From: an uncultured Campylobacterales bacterium
Lineage (GTDB): Bacteria; Campylobacterota; Campylobacteria; Campylobacterales; Sulfurimonadaceae
Direction: 5' to 3'
DNA: 64,000 nucleotides
NCBI GenBank assembly: GCA_903892995.1
Contig: CAITKP010000063.1
Location: 1-64,000, forward strand
A program made the position numbers and the translations under genes. Numbering within the stretch: the first letter of the stretch is position 1; each line of letters begins with the position of its first letter. The notes under the pieces were generated by a model. It saw only the letters and a list, made by a program, of their open reading frames with translations, was not told where the DNA came from and ran no database searches. Below, in pieces: positions 1-9,820 of this stretch.

Positions 1-112
1 CCGAAGGGTAAAAAAGAGGCCCGCATCTCCTGCGTTGTATCTTCTTGGGTTAGCTACGGCTAGCCCTGTGAAGATACGCCTTGGAGCTACAGACCTCTTT
101 TTTATTTATCGT
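1..112. other. Long imperfect hairpin, candidate structured RNA or bidirectional terminator
   Basis: The outer arms AAAAAAGAGG and CCTCTTTTTT are perfect complements. Inside them GTATCTTC pairs with GAAGATAC, and GGGTTAGC pairs with GCTAGCCC around a TACG loop. Further pairs (CTCC with GGAG) extend the stem. The A6/T6 ends would let it terminate transcription in either direction, but the roughly 95-nt folded body is long for a terminator. It lacks the GGAA loop of SRP RNA and I recognise no known RNA family. The left part may be cut by the window edge. Confidence 0.45.
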
Positions 113-168
113 ATACTTGGTTAATCGTATTTGGTATAAGTTGGAGATGAAATATACACTGCAATCTT

Positions 169-1260
169 TTAGTCACCAAGTGCCCACTGCGAAAAGGGCA
201 ACATTTCGACTTTACTGATGGGATGACTGATTTCTCCCTCTTTACTCATAGTCACACAGGTGATTTTTTGAACTTGATTTGAAAAGATAAAGGCTTCAAT
301 GGATTCTAATTTTTTAAACATTATCCGCTCCTCTGCAAAGGGCATACATAAGATAACTTCACTTTTTTGCGGGATATAAAACTCTATTCCCTCTTCATAA
401 AAAAACTCATAATCCCCTTTTAAAAGCTCTAAAAATACAATGTTTTCAAAGACTCTTGCAAAGTTTTTTTGTATGGTCAGGGTGCTTTTAAAGATAATAT
501 CACAAAGGTAGATTTTTTTTGTCGCACTTGGAAATCCAAGTTTTGAGAGAGCAAAAAGATAGCCATCTTGAAGCATTGACTCAAAAGTTTTGTAAAGCAT
601 ATCTTTGGAGATTTTTCTTTTTGCCTTGAGCTTTTCATAGATATTGAAAGCGGAGAGTTTTTGGCCAAGTGATTTTGTTGCCGTTACCAAAATGTCAAAT
701 TCCAGTGGAGAAAGCGCATACCGAAACTTTTCTTGAATATATTTAGCACGGTTGTCACTTGAGATTTTGTGCATCGCCGCAAATCCTCCAAGCTGAAGAT
801 AATGAGAAATAGCAGTAGAATCATAACGGCTTTCAAATGCCAAAAACTCCTCAAAATCAAGTGGAGTAAGCCTTTTAGTAATAAGAAAATCTATTTCTAC
901 ATATTTGCGTGAACAAACGATAAGTTGTGAGACATTGACTGTTTTTACTTCAGGCGAGTAGTTGTCTAAAACAAGAATAGAGATTTTATTTTTCGTACAA
1001 AAATCTTGGAGATGCAAGTTGAGCTCATCGATCTCAATACGAATATCATCAAGGTCTATATAAAGATAGGAATTTTTCTTACATGTAAGCAAATAAGCCT
1101 TCACTAGTTCACTTTTACCACTTTGTGCAATTCCGACTATTTGATAACTTTGCTCATCAAGTTGGAGTTTACGTTCAACATAATGGTTACATGTAAGATC
1201 TATTTTATAAAGTTCATCGAGTAGGATTTCCATAATTTTCCAATTTTTTAGATTCCACAA
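169..1260 (-). CDS. Predicted AAA-type ATPase (DUF4143-like C-terminus)
   Basis: A 363-aa cytoplasmic protein with a Walker A motif (GIAQSGKS, about residue 45) and a hydrophobic Walker B-like strand ending ILVLDNY. The layout, an N-terminal P-loop domain followed by a winged-helix and nuclease-like C-terminal half, matches the archaeal-type ATPase/DUF4143 group common in Campylobacterota. The role in that group is unknown. The start is TTG, chosen because AAGGAAG lies 8 nt upstream. An internal ATG at residue 10 is the alternative. Two copies of the TTACATGTAA palindrome lie inside the gene, encoding LTCK and LTCN. It diverges from the S10 operon. Confidence 0.6.
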   Translation of the reverse strand: MWNLKNWKIMEILLDELYKIDLTCNHYVERKLQLDEQSYQIVGIAQSGKSELVKAYLLTCKKNSYLYIDLDDIRIEIDELNLHLQDFCTKNKISILVLDNYSPEVKTVNVSQLIVCSRKYVEIDFLITKRLTPLDFEEFLAFESRYDSTAISHYLQLGGFAAMHKISSDNRAKYIQEKFRYALSPLEFDILVTATKSLGQKLSAFNIYEKLKAKRKISKDMLYKTFESMLQDGYLFALSKLGFPSATKKIYLCDIIFKSTLTIQKNFARVFENIVFLELLKGDYEFFYEEGIEFYIPQKSEVILCMPFAEERIMFKKLESIEAFIFSNQVQKITCVTMSKEGEISHPISKVEMLPFSQWALGD

Positions 1261-1325
1261 TTATATCACTTCCTTTTAAAAAGGAAATGAATTTTATAAA
1301 AAAACAATTTTTACACCCTAAATCC

Positions 1326-1354
1326 TTGAATATTTGAGGCTAGTAAGATATAAT
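1326..1354 (+). promoter_or_regulatory. S10 operon sigma-70 promoter
   Basis: TTGAAT (-35) and TATAAT (-10) are separated by exactly 17 bp, about 55 bp before rpsJ. This is the only strong promoter I see upstream of the operon. Confidence 0.7.
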
Positions 1355-1409
1355 TACGCTCCCTTAAAATAGTTAGGCTTGACCTGACGAGTTCTTTAGA
1401 AGGAAAAAC

Positions 1410-1721
1410 ATGGAAAAAATTCGTTTGAAATTGAAAGCTTATGATCATCGTGTACTCGATCGTTCTGTAGCGTCAATCGTAGAGGCTGTAAAGCGTACAG
1501 GTGCACATATTCGTGGACCAATCCCTTTGCCAACAAAGATTCGTAAATATACAGTTTTGAAATCTGTTCACATCAATAAAGATTCTCGTGAACAATTCGA
1601 GATCCGTATGCATGCACGTTTGATTGATATCGTTTCTGCTACGCCAGAGACTGTTGACTCACTCATGAAACTTGATCTTGCACCAGAAGTAGACGTAGAA
1701 GTACGTTCTATGGATAAGTAA
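1410..1721 (+). CDS. rpsJ: 30S ribosomal protein S10
   Basis: First gene of the S10 operon, 103 aa, the full family length. The conserved S10 core is visible, including GPIPLPTKI and the HARLIDI segment. S10 binds the 30S head and in other bacteria also acts as NusE in antitermination. The start ATG is preceded by AGAAGGA. It lies 11 bp before rplC. Confidence 0.97.
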   Translation: MEKIRLKLKAYDHRVLDRSVASIVEAVKRTGAHIRGPIPLPTKIRKYTVLKSVHINKDSREQFEIRMHARLIDIVSATPETVDSLMKLDLAPEVDVEVRSMDK

Positions 1722-1732
1722 GGAGATAGGGT

Positions 1733-2308
1733 ATGGAATTTATTGTTGAAAAAATCGGCATGAGCCGTACTATCACAGTACCAAGTAAACCTGTTACTTT
1801 ATTAAAAGTAAAAGAAGCAAAAGTATGTGAAGTTAATAATGGTGTTGCTATCGTTGCTTACAACAATGGCAAAAAAATGAATAAAGCTGTAGAAGGACAA
1901 CAAAAGAAATACTCTTTGTCTTCTGAGTTTAACCGTTTTGTGACAATGACTGTTGCAAATACAGAAGCTGGCGATTTAGATCTTAGCCCTCTTGCAGAAG
2001 CTAAAATTGTTAAATCATCTTTTTCTACTAAAGGTCGCGGTTTTTCTGGTGCTATGAAGCGTTGGAACTTTGCTGGTGGTCCAGGTGGTCACGGTTCACG
2101 TTTTCACAGACTAGTAGGTTCAATCGGTAATGCTGAATGGCCAGGTCGTGTACAACCAGGTAAAAAAATGCCAGGTCAATATGGTAATACAAAAGTTACT
2201 GTAAAAAATGAAATTATCTCTTATGACGCTGAAAACGGTGTACTTGTTGTTACTGGATCAATTCCAGGTGCTAACGGTGCATTAGGTCGTGTAAAGGTTG
2301 CTAAATAA
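1733..2308 (+). CDS. rplC: 50S ribosomal protein L3
   Basis: A 191-aa L3, somewhat shorter than the roughly 209-aa E. coli protein. The conserved tip loop that reaches the peptidyl-transferase centre is visible ([10 protein letters not shown] and KKMPGQYGN). GGAGATAGGG precedes the ATG. Its stop codon overlaps the rplD start (TAATG), indicating translational coupling. Confidence 0.97.
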   Translation: MEFIVEKIGMSRTITVPSKPVTLLKVKEAKVCEVNNGVAIVAYNNGKKMNKAVEGQQKKYSLSSEFNRFVTMTVANTEAGDLDLSPLAEAKIVKSSFSTKGRGFSGAMKRWNFAGGPGGHGSRFHRLVGSIGNAEWPGRVQPGKKMPGQYGNTKVTVKNEIISYDAENGVLVVTGSIPGANGALGRVKVAK

Positions 2309-2922
2309 TGAGCGCTATAGTACTTAATGAAAAATTTGAAAAAGCATCTGAGGCGGCATTACCAGCGAGCTTTAGTGGGATTAACTCTCACAACTTATAC
2401 CTTTATGTAAAGTCTTACCAAGCAGGATTACGTGCTAATACTGCTGTTGCAAAGACTCGTGCAGAAGTAAGCGGTGGTGGTAAAAAACCATGGGCTCAAA
2501 AAGGTAAAGGTGGAGCGCGTGCTGGTTCAAAACGTTCACCACTATTTGTTGGTGGGGGTCAAGCTTTCGGTCCAAAAAACAACCGTAACTATGATCTTAA
2601 AATCAACAAAAAGCAAAAGAAGCTTGCTCTTAAATTTGCTTTAGATCAATTAGCAAACAATGGGAAACTATTTATAGTTGATTCTTTAGAAGTTGCTTCT
2701 GGTAAAACAAAAGACGCAATGGCGATATTTAACGCTCTTGGTCAACGTGATGCATTGTTTGTAAAATCTATTTTAGATGAAAAAACATTCTTAGCATTCC
2801 GTAACGTTCAAGCTGCTTATGTAGTTGAAGAAAATGAGTTAAATGCATTCTTGGCTGCGACTTATCGTTCAGTAGTGATCGAAAAAGCGGTTTGGGAAAA
2901 TCTTGTAAGAGAGGCTGAATAA
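2308..2922 (+). CDS. rplD: 50S ribosomal protein L4
   Basis: A 204-aa L4 with the exit-tunnel extension rich in Gly and basic residues ([23 protein letters not shown]). In E. coli L4 also represses the S10 operon through its leader. Here the leader is only about 50 nt and no obvious L4 hairpin was seen. It overlaps both neighbours by one base. Confidence 0.97.
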   Translation: MSAIVLNEKFEKASEAALPASFSGINSHNLYLYVKSYQAGLRANTAVAKTRAEVSGGGKKPWAQKGKGGARAGSKRSPLFVGGGQAFGPKNNRNYDLKINKKQKKLALKFALDQLANNGKLFIVDSLEVASGKTKDAMAIFNALGQRDALFVKSILDEKTFLAFRNVQAAYVVEENELNAFLAATYRSVVIEKAVWENLVREAE

Positions 2923-3203
2923 TGGCAGATATTACAGATATCAAATCTATTATATATACAGAAAAGACTCTTGGTCTTCAAGAAGATGGTGTAATCGTTG
3001 TACAAACATCTCCTCGTATGACTAAAACAGGTCTTAAAGAGGTGTTTAGAGAGTATTTTGGAATTGTTCCAACTCAAATAAACTCATTAAACCAAGCGGG
3101 AAAAGTAAAACGTTTCCGTGGTATCGCTGGTAAACAAAACAACTTTAAAAAGTTCTATGTAACACTACCAGAGGGTGCACAAATAGAAAGTTTGGCGGTA
3201 TAA
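2922..3203 (+). CDS. rplW: 50S ribosomal protein L23
   Basis: A 93-aa L23, the docking site for SRP and trigger factor at the tunnel exit. The family features SIIYTEKT and the C-terminal basic strand ([12 protein letters not shown]) are visible. Coupled to rplD by TAATG overlap and one base from rplB. Confidence 0.96.
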   Translation: MADITDIKSIIYTEKTLGLQEDGVIVVQTSPRMTKTGLKEVFREYFGIVPTQINSLNQAGKVKRFRGIAGKQNNFKKFYVTLPEGAQIESLAV

Positions 3204-3204
3204 G

Positions 3205-4044
3205 ATGGCAATTAAAACTTATAAACCAACAACACCAAGTCGTCGTTTTTATACTAACGTTGACAGCAGTGATATTACTGCAAAAGCTAGTGTTCGTTCA
3301 TTACTTGTAAAACTTCCTGCACATGCTGGACGTAACAATAATGGTCGTATCACATCTCGTCATAAAGAAGCTGGTGCGAAAAAACTTTACCGTATCATCG
3401 ATTTTAAACGTAACAAATTAAACGTACCTGGTACTGTAGCTGCGATCGAATATGATCCATACCGTAACTGTCGTATTGCACTTATCAACTATGCTGATGG
3501 TGAAAAACGTTATATCCTTCAACCAAAAGGTCTTAATGTAGGAGATGTTATCTCTTCTGCTGAATCTGGTCTTGACGTTAAAGTTGGTAACGCTATGAAA
3601 CTAATGAGTATTCCAGTGGGAACAACTGTTCACAATATCGAGCTTAAGCCTGGTAAAGGTGGTCAAATGGTTCGTTCAGCTGGAACAAGCGCACAAATCA
3701 TGGGTCGTGATGGGAAATATGTTTCTCTTCGTATGCCATCTTCTGAAATGCGTTTAGTATTAGGTGAATGTTTTGCAACTGTAGGTGTAGTAGGTAATGA
3801 AGAATATATCAACATCGTAATCGCGAAAGCTGGTCGTTCTCGTTATATGGGTGTCCGTCCTCAGACTCGTGGTTCTGCAATGAACCCAGTTGATCACCCG
3901 CATGGTGGTGGTGAAGGTAAAACGAACTCAGGTCGTCATCCAGTTACTCCGTGGGGTAAACCAACGAAGGGTGCTAAAACTCGTCGTAAAAAAGCTAGTG
4001 ATAAACTAATTATTACTCGCCGTAAATCTAATCCGAAGAGGTAG
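3205..4044 (+). CDS. rplB: 50S ribosomal protein L2
   Basis: A 279-aa L2, full length. The conserved segment around the essential His ([14 protein letters not shown]) and the basic C-terminal tail are present. L2 is needed for subunit association and peptidyl transfer. It sits between rplW and rpsS in the standard S10 order. Confidence 0.98.
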   Translation: MAIKTYKPTTPSRRFYTNVDSSDITAKASVRSLLVKLPAHAGRNNNGRITSRHKEAGAKKLYRIIDFKRNKLNVPGTVAAIEYDPYRNCRIALINYADGEKRYILQPKGLNVGDVISSAESGLDVKVGNAMKLMSIPVGTTVHNIELKPGKGGQMVRSAGTSAQIMGRDGKYVSLRMPSSEMRLVLGECFATVGVVGNEEYINIVIAKAGRSRYMGVRPQTRGSAMNPVDHPHGGGEGKTNSGRHPVTPWGKPTKGAKTRRKKASDKLIITRRKSNPKR

Positions 4045-4048
4045 TTAA

Positions 4049-4327
4049 ATGGCAAGAAGTGTAAAAAAAGGTCCATTTGTTGATGACCATTTGATGAAGA
4101 AAGTTGTAACTGCAAAAGCTGCAAAAGACAACAAACCTATCAAAACTTGGTCACGTCGTAGTATGGTTCTTCCAGAGATGGTTGGTTTGACATTCAATGT
4201 TCACAACGGACGTCAATTCGTACCAGTATTTGTATCTGAAAACCATATTGGTTATAAACTTGGAGAATTCGCTCCAACTCGTACGTTCAAGGGCCATAAA
4301 GGTTCTGTTCAGAAAAAGGTAGGTTGA
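4049..4327 (+). CDS. rpsS: 30S ribosomal protein S19
   Basis: A 92-aa S19 with the typical start [14 protein letters not shown] and the 16S-binding segment [10 protein letters not shown]. It contacts the 30S head together with S13. It ends just before the GTG start of rplV. Confidence 0.97.
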   Translation: MARSVKKGPFVDDHLMKKVVTAKAAKDNKPIKTWSRRSMVLPEMVGLTFNVHNGRQFVPVFVSENHIGYKLGEFAPTRTFKGHKGSVQKKVG

Positions 4328-4329
4328 TC

Positions 4330-4647
4330 GTGGCTAGAGCATTATTAAAATTTATCCGTGTTTCACCTATTAAATCACGTCTTATCGCTCGTGAAATTCA
4401 AGGTATGAATGCAGAGCTTGCACTTGCAGCTTTAGAATTCACTCCAAACAAAGCGGCAAAAATTATTGCTAAAGTTGTTGCATCTGCAGTAGCAAATAGT
4501 GGTAGCGAAGCAGAAGATTGTGTTATCACATCTTGCCGTGTTGATAATGGTCCAGTACTAAAACGTTTCCGTCCACGTGCTCGTGGTATGGCATCTGGTA
4601 TTCGTAAACCAACAGCACATATCTTAGTAGAAGTAGAGGGTAAATAA
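4330..4647 (+). CDS. rplV: 50S ribosomal protein L22
   Basis: A 105-aa L22 starting at GTG (reads M-A-R-A-L-L-K-F). The ORF track begins six bases earlier at a TTG inside the rpsS stop region. The GTG is preferred because it gives the conserved N-terminus and lies at good distance from AAAGGTAGG. The exit-tunnel hairpin ([18 protein letters not shown]) is visible. Confidence 0.95.
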   Translation: MARALLKFIRVSPIKSRLIAREIQGMNAELALAALEFTPNKAAKIIAKVVASAVANSGSEAEDCVITSCRVDNGPVLKRFRPRARGMASGIRKPTAHILVEVEGK

Positions 4648-4649
4648 TT

Positions 4650-5372
4650 ATGGGACAAAAAGTTAATCCTATTGGCCTTCGCCTTGGTATCAACCGTAAC
4701 TGGGAAAGCCGTTGGTTTCCTAACTTTAAAACTGCTGCGGGAAATATTGGTGAAGATCATAAAATCCGTACATATTTAAAGAAAGAGCTTTACTATTCTG
4801 GTGTTTCTAACATCGTTATAGAGCGTACTGTAAAACGTTTACGTGTTACTATTATTGCTGCTCGCCCTGGTATTATCATTGGTAAAAAAGGTTCAGATAT
4901 CGAGAAATTGAAATCTACTCTTGAAAACCTTATTGGTAAACCAGTTTCTGTAAACATCAAAGAAGAGAAAAAAGCACAAGCTTCTGCTCAACTTGTTGCA
5001 GAAAATGTAGCTACTCAACTTGAGCGTCGTGTTGCTTTCCGCCGTGCGATGAAAAAAGTTATGCAAGGTGCACAACGTTCTGGTGCAAAAGGTATTAAAG
5101 TATCTGTTGCTGGACGTCTTGGTGGTGCTGAGATGGCTCGTACTGAATGGTATTTAGAAGGACGTGTTCCACTTCATACTTTACGTGCGAAAATAGATTA
5201 CGGTTTTGCTGAAGCGCATACAACTTATGGTTGTATTGGTGTTAAGGTTTGGATCTTCAAAGGCGAAGTTCTAACTAAAGGTATTCCTGCAGAAGCAAAA
5301 GAAGAAAAAACTGAGACACGTCGTCCAAGTAAACGTGCTCCACGTCGCGAAAATAGCGGAAAGGCTGAATAA
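4650..5372 (+). CDS. rpsC: 30S ribosomal protein S3
   Basis: A 240-aa S3. The start [13 protein letters not shown] and the KH-domain motif ([13 protein letters not shown]) are clear. S3 lines the mRNA entry channel. The C-terminus carries a charged Lys/Arg/Glu tail typical of the family. Confidence 0.98.
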   Translation: MGQKVNPIGLRLGINRNWESRWFPNFKTAAGNIGEDHKIRTYLKKELYYSGVSNIVIERTVKRLRVTIIAARPGIIIGKKGSDIEKLKSTLENLIGKPVSVNIKEEKKAQASAQLVAENVATQLERRVAFRRAMKKVMQGAQRSGAKGIKVSVAGRLGGAEMARTEWYLEGRVPLHTLRAKIDYGFAEAHTTYGCIGVKVWIFKGEVLTKGIPAEAKEEKTETRRPSKRAPRRENSGKAE

Positions 5373-5374
5373 TT

Positions 5375-5800
5375 ATGTTACTGCCTAAGAGAACTAAATA
5401 TCGTAAAGTAATGAAGGGTCGTAACCGTGGTTACGCTCGTAGCGGTTATACACTGACATTTGGAAGTATCGGATTTAAAGCTGTTGAAGCTGGCCGTATA
5501 AACTCTCGTCAAATTGAAGCAGCTCGTATCTCTGCAACACGTCATATTAAACGTAATGGTAAAATCTGGATCAGAGTATTCCCTGCAAAACCATTAACTG
5601 CTAAGCCTCTAGAAACTCGTATGGGTAAAGGTAAAGGTTCAGTTGATCAATGGGTAATGAATATTAAACCAGGTCGTATCATATTTGAAATGGGTGGTGT
5701 TAACCACGATTTAGCTCGCGAAGCTTTAACTCTTGCGATGCATAAATTACCATTCAAAACTAAAATAATCACTGCGGAGATGAACAATGAAATATTCTGA
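5375..5800 (+). CDS. rplP: 50S ribosomal protein L16
   Basis: A 141-aa L16 (starts [14 protein letters not shown]; contains [13 protein letters not shown]). It helps organise the tRNA sites of the 50S subunit. Its last 14 bases overlap the rpmC reading frame. Confidence 0.97.
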   Translation: MLLPKRTKYRKVMKGRNRGYARSGYTLTFGSIGFKAVEAGRINSRQIEAARISATRHIKRNGKIWIRVFPAKPLTAKPLETRMGKGKGSVDQWVMNIKPGRIIFEMGGVNHDLAREALTLAMHKLPFKTKIITAEMNNEIF

Positions 5801-5972
5801 TTTAGCAGGCAAGAGTGCAGCTGAGCTTCAAGCAATGCTTAAAGAGAAAAAAACTGAGCTGTTTACTTTGAAAATAAAACAAAAAATGATGCAATTAACT
5901 AATAATAGCGAACTTCGTTTTGCTAAAAAAGATATTGCACGTATCAACACTGCGCTTAGCGCAATGAAATAA
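5787..5972 (+). CDS. rpmC: 50S ribosomal protein L29
   Basis: A 61-aa two-helix L29 ([14 protein letters not shown]). The start lies inside the end of rplP, with GGAG about 6 nt upstream, so translation is probably coupled. This is the largest overlap in the operon (14 nt). Confidence 0.94.
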   Translation: MKYSDLAGKSAAELQAMLKEKKTELFTLKIKQKMMQLTNNSELRFAKKDIARINTALSAMK

Positions 5973-5981
5973 GGGTTGGTA

Positions 5982-6233
5982 ATGACACATAAACGTGAAA
6001 TTCAAGGTAATGTAATTAAGATATCTGGTGATAAAACTGTATCTATTCTAGTAGAGCGCCGTGTAATGCACCCAAAATATCATAAAGTTGTTAAACGTTT
6101 TAAAAAGTACCTAGTACATGATGAGCGTAACGAACTTAAAGTTGGTGATGAGATCCTAGCGGTTGAATGTCGCCCTTTATCAAAAAGCAAATCTTATAGA
6201 TTGAAAAGCGTTATAGTAGGAGTAGAAGCATGA
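5982..6233 (+). CDS. rpsQ: 30S ribosomal protein S17
   Basis: An 83-aa S17 with the OB-fold signature ([29 protein letters not shown]). The ORF track starts at an upstream TTG. The ATG at 5982 is preferred, 6 nt after AAGGG and giving the usual N-terminus (MTHKREIQG). Stop and rplN start overlap as ATGA. Confidence 0.95.
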   Translation: MTHKREIQGNVIKISGDKTVSILVERRVMHPKYHKVVKRFKKYLVHDERNELKVGDEILAVECRPLSKSKSYRLKSVIVGVEA

Positions 6234-6598
6234 TTCAAAGTTTTACTCGTCTAAACGTTGCAGATAATACTGGTGCAAAAGAGATCATGTGTATCAAAGT
6301 TCTTGGCGGATCTAAAAAACGCTACGCAACTGTTGGTGATGTTATCGTTGCTTCAGTAAAAAAAGCTATTCCAACTGCTAAAGTAAAAAAAGGTGCAGTT
6401 GTGAAAGCGGTAGTTGTTAGAACTAAAAAAGAGGTACAACGTGAAAACGGTTCATTGATCCGTTTCGATGACAACGCAGCTGTTATCTTGGATGCAAAAC
6501 GTGAACCAATCGGTACACGTATATTTGGACCAATCAGCCGTGAAGTTCGTTATTCAGGTTTCATGAAAATCGTATCTCTCGCGCCGGAGGTTGTATAA
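6230..6598 (+). CDS. rplN: 50S ribosomal protein L14
   Basis: A 122-aa L14, full length. The signature [19 protein letters not shown] is near the N-terminus. It sits at the subunit interface. Overlaps rpsQ by 4 bases and rplX by 1. Confidence 0.98.
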   Translation: MIQSFTRLNVADNTGAKEIMCIKVLGGSKKRYATVGDVIVASVKKAIPTAKVKKGAVVKAVVVRTKKEVQRENGSLIRFDDNAAVILDAKREPIGTRIFGPISREVRYSGFMKIVSLAPEVV

Positions 6599-6828
6599 TG
6601 GCAAAATTTAATTTCAAAAAAGGTGATACTGTAGAGATCATCGCTGGTGACGATAGAGGCACTAAAGCGGAAGTTCTAGCAGTAATGCCAAAGAAAAACA
6701 AAGTAATAGTACAGGGTTGTAAAATAGCTAAAAAGACTGTTAAACCAACTGAAGAAAATCCAAAAGGCGGCTTTGTAAACAAAGAGATGCCAATTGATGC
6801 TTCAAATGTACGCAAAGTGGAGGCATAA
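6598..6828 (+). CDS. rplX: 50S ribosomal protein L24
   Basis: A 76-aa L24 with the KOW motif (KKGDTVEIIAGDDRGTKAEV). It is shorter than the roughly 104-aa E. coli protein. An assembly-initiator protein near the tunnel exit. Confidence 0.95.
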   Translation: MAKFNFKKGDTVEIIAGDDRGTKAEVLAVMPKKNKVIVQGCKIAKKTVKPTEENPKGGFVNKEMPIDASNVRKVEA

Positions 6829-6831
6829 TTC

Positions 6832-7377
6832 ATGGCACGTTTAAAAGATAAATATCTTGCAATGAAACCTGAACTTCAAAAAGAGCTTGCAATCGCAAAC
6901 ATCATGGATGTTCCAGCTGTTGATAAGATCATGATAAGTGTTGGTGCTGGTTTTGCTATGAAAGATAATAAACTTATCCAAAATATCGAAGATACAATTA
7001 CAGCAATCGCTGGTCAAAAAGCTACAACAGTTATCGCTAAGAAATCTGTTGCAGGTTTTAAAGTACGTGAAGGTATGCCTGTAGGTGTTAAAGTTACTCT
7101 ACGTGGCGAAAGCATGTACAACTTTCTTGACCGTTTGATCTCTGTAGCACTTCCACGTGTTAAAGATTTCCGTGGTGTTGCTCGTAATGGTTTTGATGGT
7201 CGTGGTAACTATAACTTTGGTTTGCAAGAGCAATTGATTTTCCCTGAGGTTAATTATGATTCTATTATGCAAATTCACGGTATGAACATTACTATCGTTA
7301 CTACTGGTTCAGACGATAAACAAGCGTTTACATTACTCGAAAAAATGGGTATGCCGTTTGCAAAAGGAAGAGAATAA
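6832..7377 (+). CDS. rplE: 50S ribosomal protein L5
   Basis: A 181-aa L5 that binds 5S rRNA in the central protuberance. Conserved segments include [21 protein letters not shown] and [16 protein letters not shown]. It overlaps rpsZ by one base (TAATG). Confidence 0.97.
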   Translation: MARLKDKYLAMKPELQKELAIANIMDVPAVDKIMISVGAGFAMKDNKLIQNIEDTITAIAGQKATTVIAKKSVAGFKVREGMPVGVKVTLRGESMYNFLDRLISVALPRVKDFRGVARNGFDGRGNYNFGLQEQLIFPEVNYDSIMQIHGMNITIVTTGSDDKQAFTLLEKMGMPFAKGRE

Positions 7378-7562
7378 TGGCTAAAAAGTCAATGATCGCG
7401 AAAGCGCAAAGAACTCCTAAATTTGAAGTTCGTGGTTATACACGTTGTCAGATTTGTGGTCGTCCACACTCTGTAATCCGTGATTTTGGTATCTGTCGCG
7501 TTTGCTTTAGAAAAATGGCAAATGAAGGGTTAATCCCAGGCGTTAGAAAGTCTTCTTGGTAA
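7377..7562 (+). CDS. rpsZ: 30S ribosomal protein S14, zinc-binding short form
   Basis: A 61-aa S14 of the C+ (zinc) type. Two CxxC pairs are visible (CQICGRPH and CRVCF), forming a zinc ribbon. Followed by the only sizeable gap in the operon (92 bp), which holds one TTACATGTAA palindrome. Confidence 0.96.
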   Translation: MAKKSMIAKAQRTPKFEVRGYTRCQICGRPHSVIRDFGICRVCFRKMANEGLIPGVRKSSW

Positions 7563-7654
7563 AATAGACTGGCAAGTTTCCTTACATGTAAGGAGATCTT
7601 GTTTAGTATTCCAAGTGGAAACTCTTAACTGCTTAATAGCAACAAGGAAAATAA
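7563..7654 (+). promoter_or_regulatory. rpsZ-rpsH intergenic leader with nested palindrome
   Basis: This 92-bp gap contains CCTTACATGTAAGG flanked by CAAG and CTTG, forming a nested dyad. A short GTTTCC/GGAAAC pair lies on either side. It is the only copy of the genome-wide palindrome in the S10-spc operon. It could be an RNA processing or attenuation site, but no T-tract follows, so termination is unlikely. Confidence 0.4.
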
Positions 7655-8050
7655 ATGATTAATGATTTAATTGCAGATGCGTTAACACGTATTCGTAATG
7701 CTGCTATGCGTAGACTTGATGTAACTACTTTAGTTCACAACAAATCAGTTGAAGCAATAGCTAATATATTAGTAGAAAAAGGTTACATTGAGAGCTGTAA
7801 CGTTGTTGAAGACGGCGTTAAAAAAACTATCAATGTTGTATTAAAATATGATGAAAACGGTAAAACTGTAATCAATGAATTGAAACGTGTATCTAAACCA
7901 GGTCGCCGTGTTTATAAACCAGCATCTGAAATCAAACGTTTCAAAAACGGTTATGGAACAATCATTGTAAGTACATCAAAGGGCGTAATTACTAACGATA
8001 AAGCACATGAGCTTAACGTTGGTGGCGAAGTTCTTTGTACAGTATGGTAG
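7655..8050 (+). CDS. rpsH: 30S ribosomal protein S8
   Basis: A 131-aa S8 ([13 protein letters not shown] at the N-terminus, [12 protein letters not shown] and GGEVLCTVW at the end). A primary 16S binder. In E. coli it represses the spc operon. AACAAGGAAAATAA supplies the ribosome-binding site. Confidence 0.97.
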   Translation: MINDLIADALTRIRNAAMRRLDVTTLVHNKSVEAIANILVEKGYIESCNVVEDGVKKTINVVLKYDENGKTVINELKRVSKPGRRVYKPASEIKRFKNGYGTIIVSTSKGVITNDKAHELNVGGEVLCTVW

Positions 8051-8060
8051 GAGGTAGAAG

Positions 8061-8597
8061 ATGAGTCGTATTGGAAAAAGTCCCGTAGTATTTTCTTCGG
8101 ATGTTAACGTAAGCGTTGACGGTTCTATCATTACTTTTGCAAAAGGCAAAGACAGTGTTGTTTTAGATACTAAAGGAAATGTTGGTATCGCTGTTGAAGG
8201 TAACTCTTTAACGTTCAGCAAAAACTCTGACGCACGCCAAGATCGTGCATTTTGGGGAACTTACCGCGCACTAGCAGCAAATATTGTAACTGGTTTAACA
8301 ACTGGATATACAAAACAATTAGAGATCAACGGTGTTGGTTATCGTGCTGCAGTAAATGGAAGTGTACTTAATTTACAACTTGGTTTTTCTCATGACATTA
8401 ATTATGAAATTCCTGCTGGAGTTGAAATTTCTGTTGATAAAAATATTATTACTGTTAAAGGTATTAATAAACAAGAGATTGGTCAAATATGTGCTGAGAT
8501 TCGTGCATTCCGTCCGCCAGAGCCTTACAAAGGTAAAGGTGTTAAATATGTTGGTGAAGTTATCGTGCGTAAAGCCGGTAAAACATCTAAGAAATAA
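8061..8597 (+). CDS. rplF: 50S ribosomal protein L6
   Basis: A 178-aa L6 made of two similar folds. The C-terminal signature [16 protein letters not shown] and the start SRIGKSPV are diagnostic. TAGGAGGTAGAAG gives a strong Shine-Dalgarno. Confidence 0.97.
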   Translation: MSRIGKSPVVFSSDVNVSVDGSIITFAKGKDSVVLDTKGNVGIAVEGNSLTFSKNSDARQDRAFWGTYRALAANIVTGLTTGYTKQLEINGVGYRAAVNGSVLNLQLGFSHDINYEIPAGVEISVDKNIITVKGINKQEIGQICAEIRAFRPPEPYKGKGVKYVGEVIVRKAGKTSKK

Positions 8598-8610
8598 GGG
8601 AGGTTGCTAG

Positions 8611-8967
8611 ATGAATGTTAAAGTTATGAAACAGAAATTGGCTAAACGTATTCAACGTAAACGCCGTATTCGTTCAAAAATCTCTGGTTGTGCTGCACTT
8701 CCTCGTGTTTCTGTATTCCGTTCAAACAGATATTTGAGTGCTCAAGCGATTGATGATACTGCGTCAGTAACATTGGCTGCTATCCATTCAAAAGCGAATG
8801 GTCTTCGTGCAAACAAAGATGGTGCTGCTGCATTAGGTGCTGCATTTGCAGAAACACTAAAAGCTGCTGGTATAACTGCAATCGTTTTCGATCGTAATGG
8901 TTACCAATATCACGGTGTTATCGCTGCGTTTGGTGATGCTCTTCGTGCAAACGAAATTAAGTTCTAG
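8611..8967 (+). CDS. rplR: 50S ribosomal protein L18
   Basis: A 118-aa L18 that binds 5S rRNA. The basic N-terminus ([15 protein letters not shown]), [13 protein letters not shown] and [12 protein letters not shown] are conserved. GGGAGG lies upstream of the ATG. Confidence 0.97.
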   Translation: MNVKVMKQKLAKRIQRKRRIRSKISGCAALPRVSVFRSNRYLSAQAIDDTASVTLAAIHSKANGLRANKDGAAALGAAFAETLKAAGITAIVFDRNGYQYHGVIAAFGDALRANEIKF

Positions 8968-8972
8968 GGGTC

Positions 8973-9416
8973 ATGATGCAAATCAATAGAGAAGATTTTG
9001 AAGAATCAATCGTAAATATTGGTCGTGTGACCAAAGTTGTTAAAGGTGGTAGACGTTTCCGTTTTACTGCACTTATTGTTGTCGGTAACAAAAATGGTAC
9101 TGTTGGATATGGTGTAGGTAAAGCGAAAGAGGTACCAGATGCTATTCGTAAAGCAGTTGATAATGCATTTAAAAACTTGACTACAGTTAAGATTAAAGGT
9201 ACTACAATCGCTCACGATATCGAGTGCAAATATAACGCAAGCCGTGTTCTTTTGAAGCCAGCTTCAGCAGGTACGGGTGTTATCGCCGGTGGAGCTGCTC
9301 GTCCAGTTCTTGAGTTAGCGGGTATCAAAGATGTCTTGACTAAATCAATCGGTTCTAACAATCCAAATACTTTGGTACGTGCTACAATTGATGCACTATC
9401 AAAAATTAAAGGATAA
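8973..9416 (+). CDS. rpsE: 30S ribosomal protein S5
   Basis: A 147-aa S5. The double-stranded RNA-binding fold ([20 protein letters not shown]) and the C-terminal [18 protein letters not shown] are clear. Two adjacent ATG codons are possible starts. No L30 gene follows, matching other Campylobacterota. Confidence 0.97.
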   Translation: MMQINREDFEESIVNIGRVTKVVKGGRRFRFTALIVVGNKNGTVGYGVGKAKEVPDAIRKAVDNAFKNLTTVKIKGTTIAHDIECKYNASRVLLKPASAGTGVIAGGAARPVLELAGIKDVLTKSIGSNNPNTLVRATIDALSKIKG

Positions 9417-9419
9417 GCT

Positions 9420-9818
9420 ATGGCATTAGAAAACTTAACTCCTGCAGAGGGTTCTGTAAAAAACAGAAAAAGAATCGGTCGCGGTCACGCGTCTGGTACT
9501 GGTAAAACTTCTGGTAAAGGTCACAAAGGTCAAAAAGCACGTTCAGGTTACAATGCAAAACGTAACTTCGAGGGTGGACAACAACCTCTTGCTCGTCGTT
9601 TACCAAAAATTGGTTTTACTGTACAAAATCAAAAACCATACGTAATTAATGTTGAGCGTATTTCTGCTGTTGCAGAGCTTGCAGAAATTACAATGGAAAC
9701 AATCCGTTCAGTTCATAAACTGGGCAAATCTGTTGTTAGAGTGAAACTTGTCGGTTCAACTGCTAAAGATTTAGCATCTAAAATCAAAGACGAAAACGTT
9801 TTAACTACAGGTAAATAA
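9420..9818 (+). CDS. rplO: 50S ribosomal protein L15
   Basis: A 132-aa L15 with the Gly/basic N-terminal extension ([21 protein letters not shown]). It ends 2 bp before secY, so no rpmD lies between them. Confidence 0.97.
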   Translation: MALENLTPAEGSVKNRKRIGRGHASGTGKTSGKGHKGQKARSGYNAKRNFEGGQQPLARRLPKIGFTVQNQKPYVINVERISAVAELAEITMETIRSVHKLGKSVVRVKLVGSTAKDLASKIKDENVLTTGK

Positions 9819-9820
9819 TT

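Noticed and set aside
1-112. SRP (4.5S) RNA
   Set aside because: The hairpin lacks the conserved GGAA loop and the asymmetric bulge of the SRP Alu-less RNA.
4398-4760. 120-aa minus-strand ORF over rplV and rpsC
   Set aside because: Antisense shadow of two certain ribosomal protein genes with no ribosome-binding site.
8356-8610. 84-aa ORF overlapping rplF
   Set aside because: Shadow of the L6 gene in another frame. The leucine-rich translation reflects codon composition.
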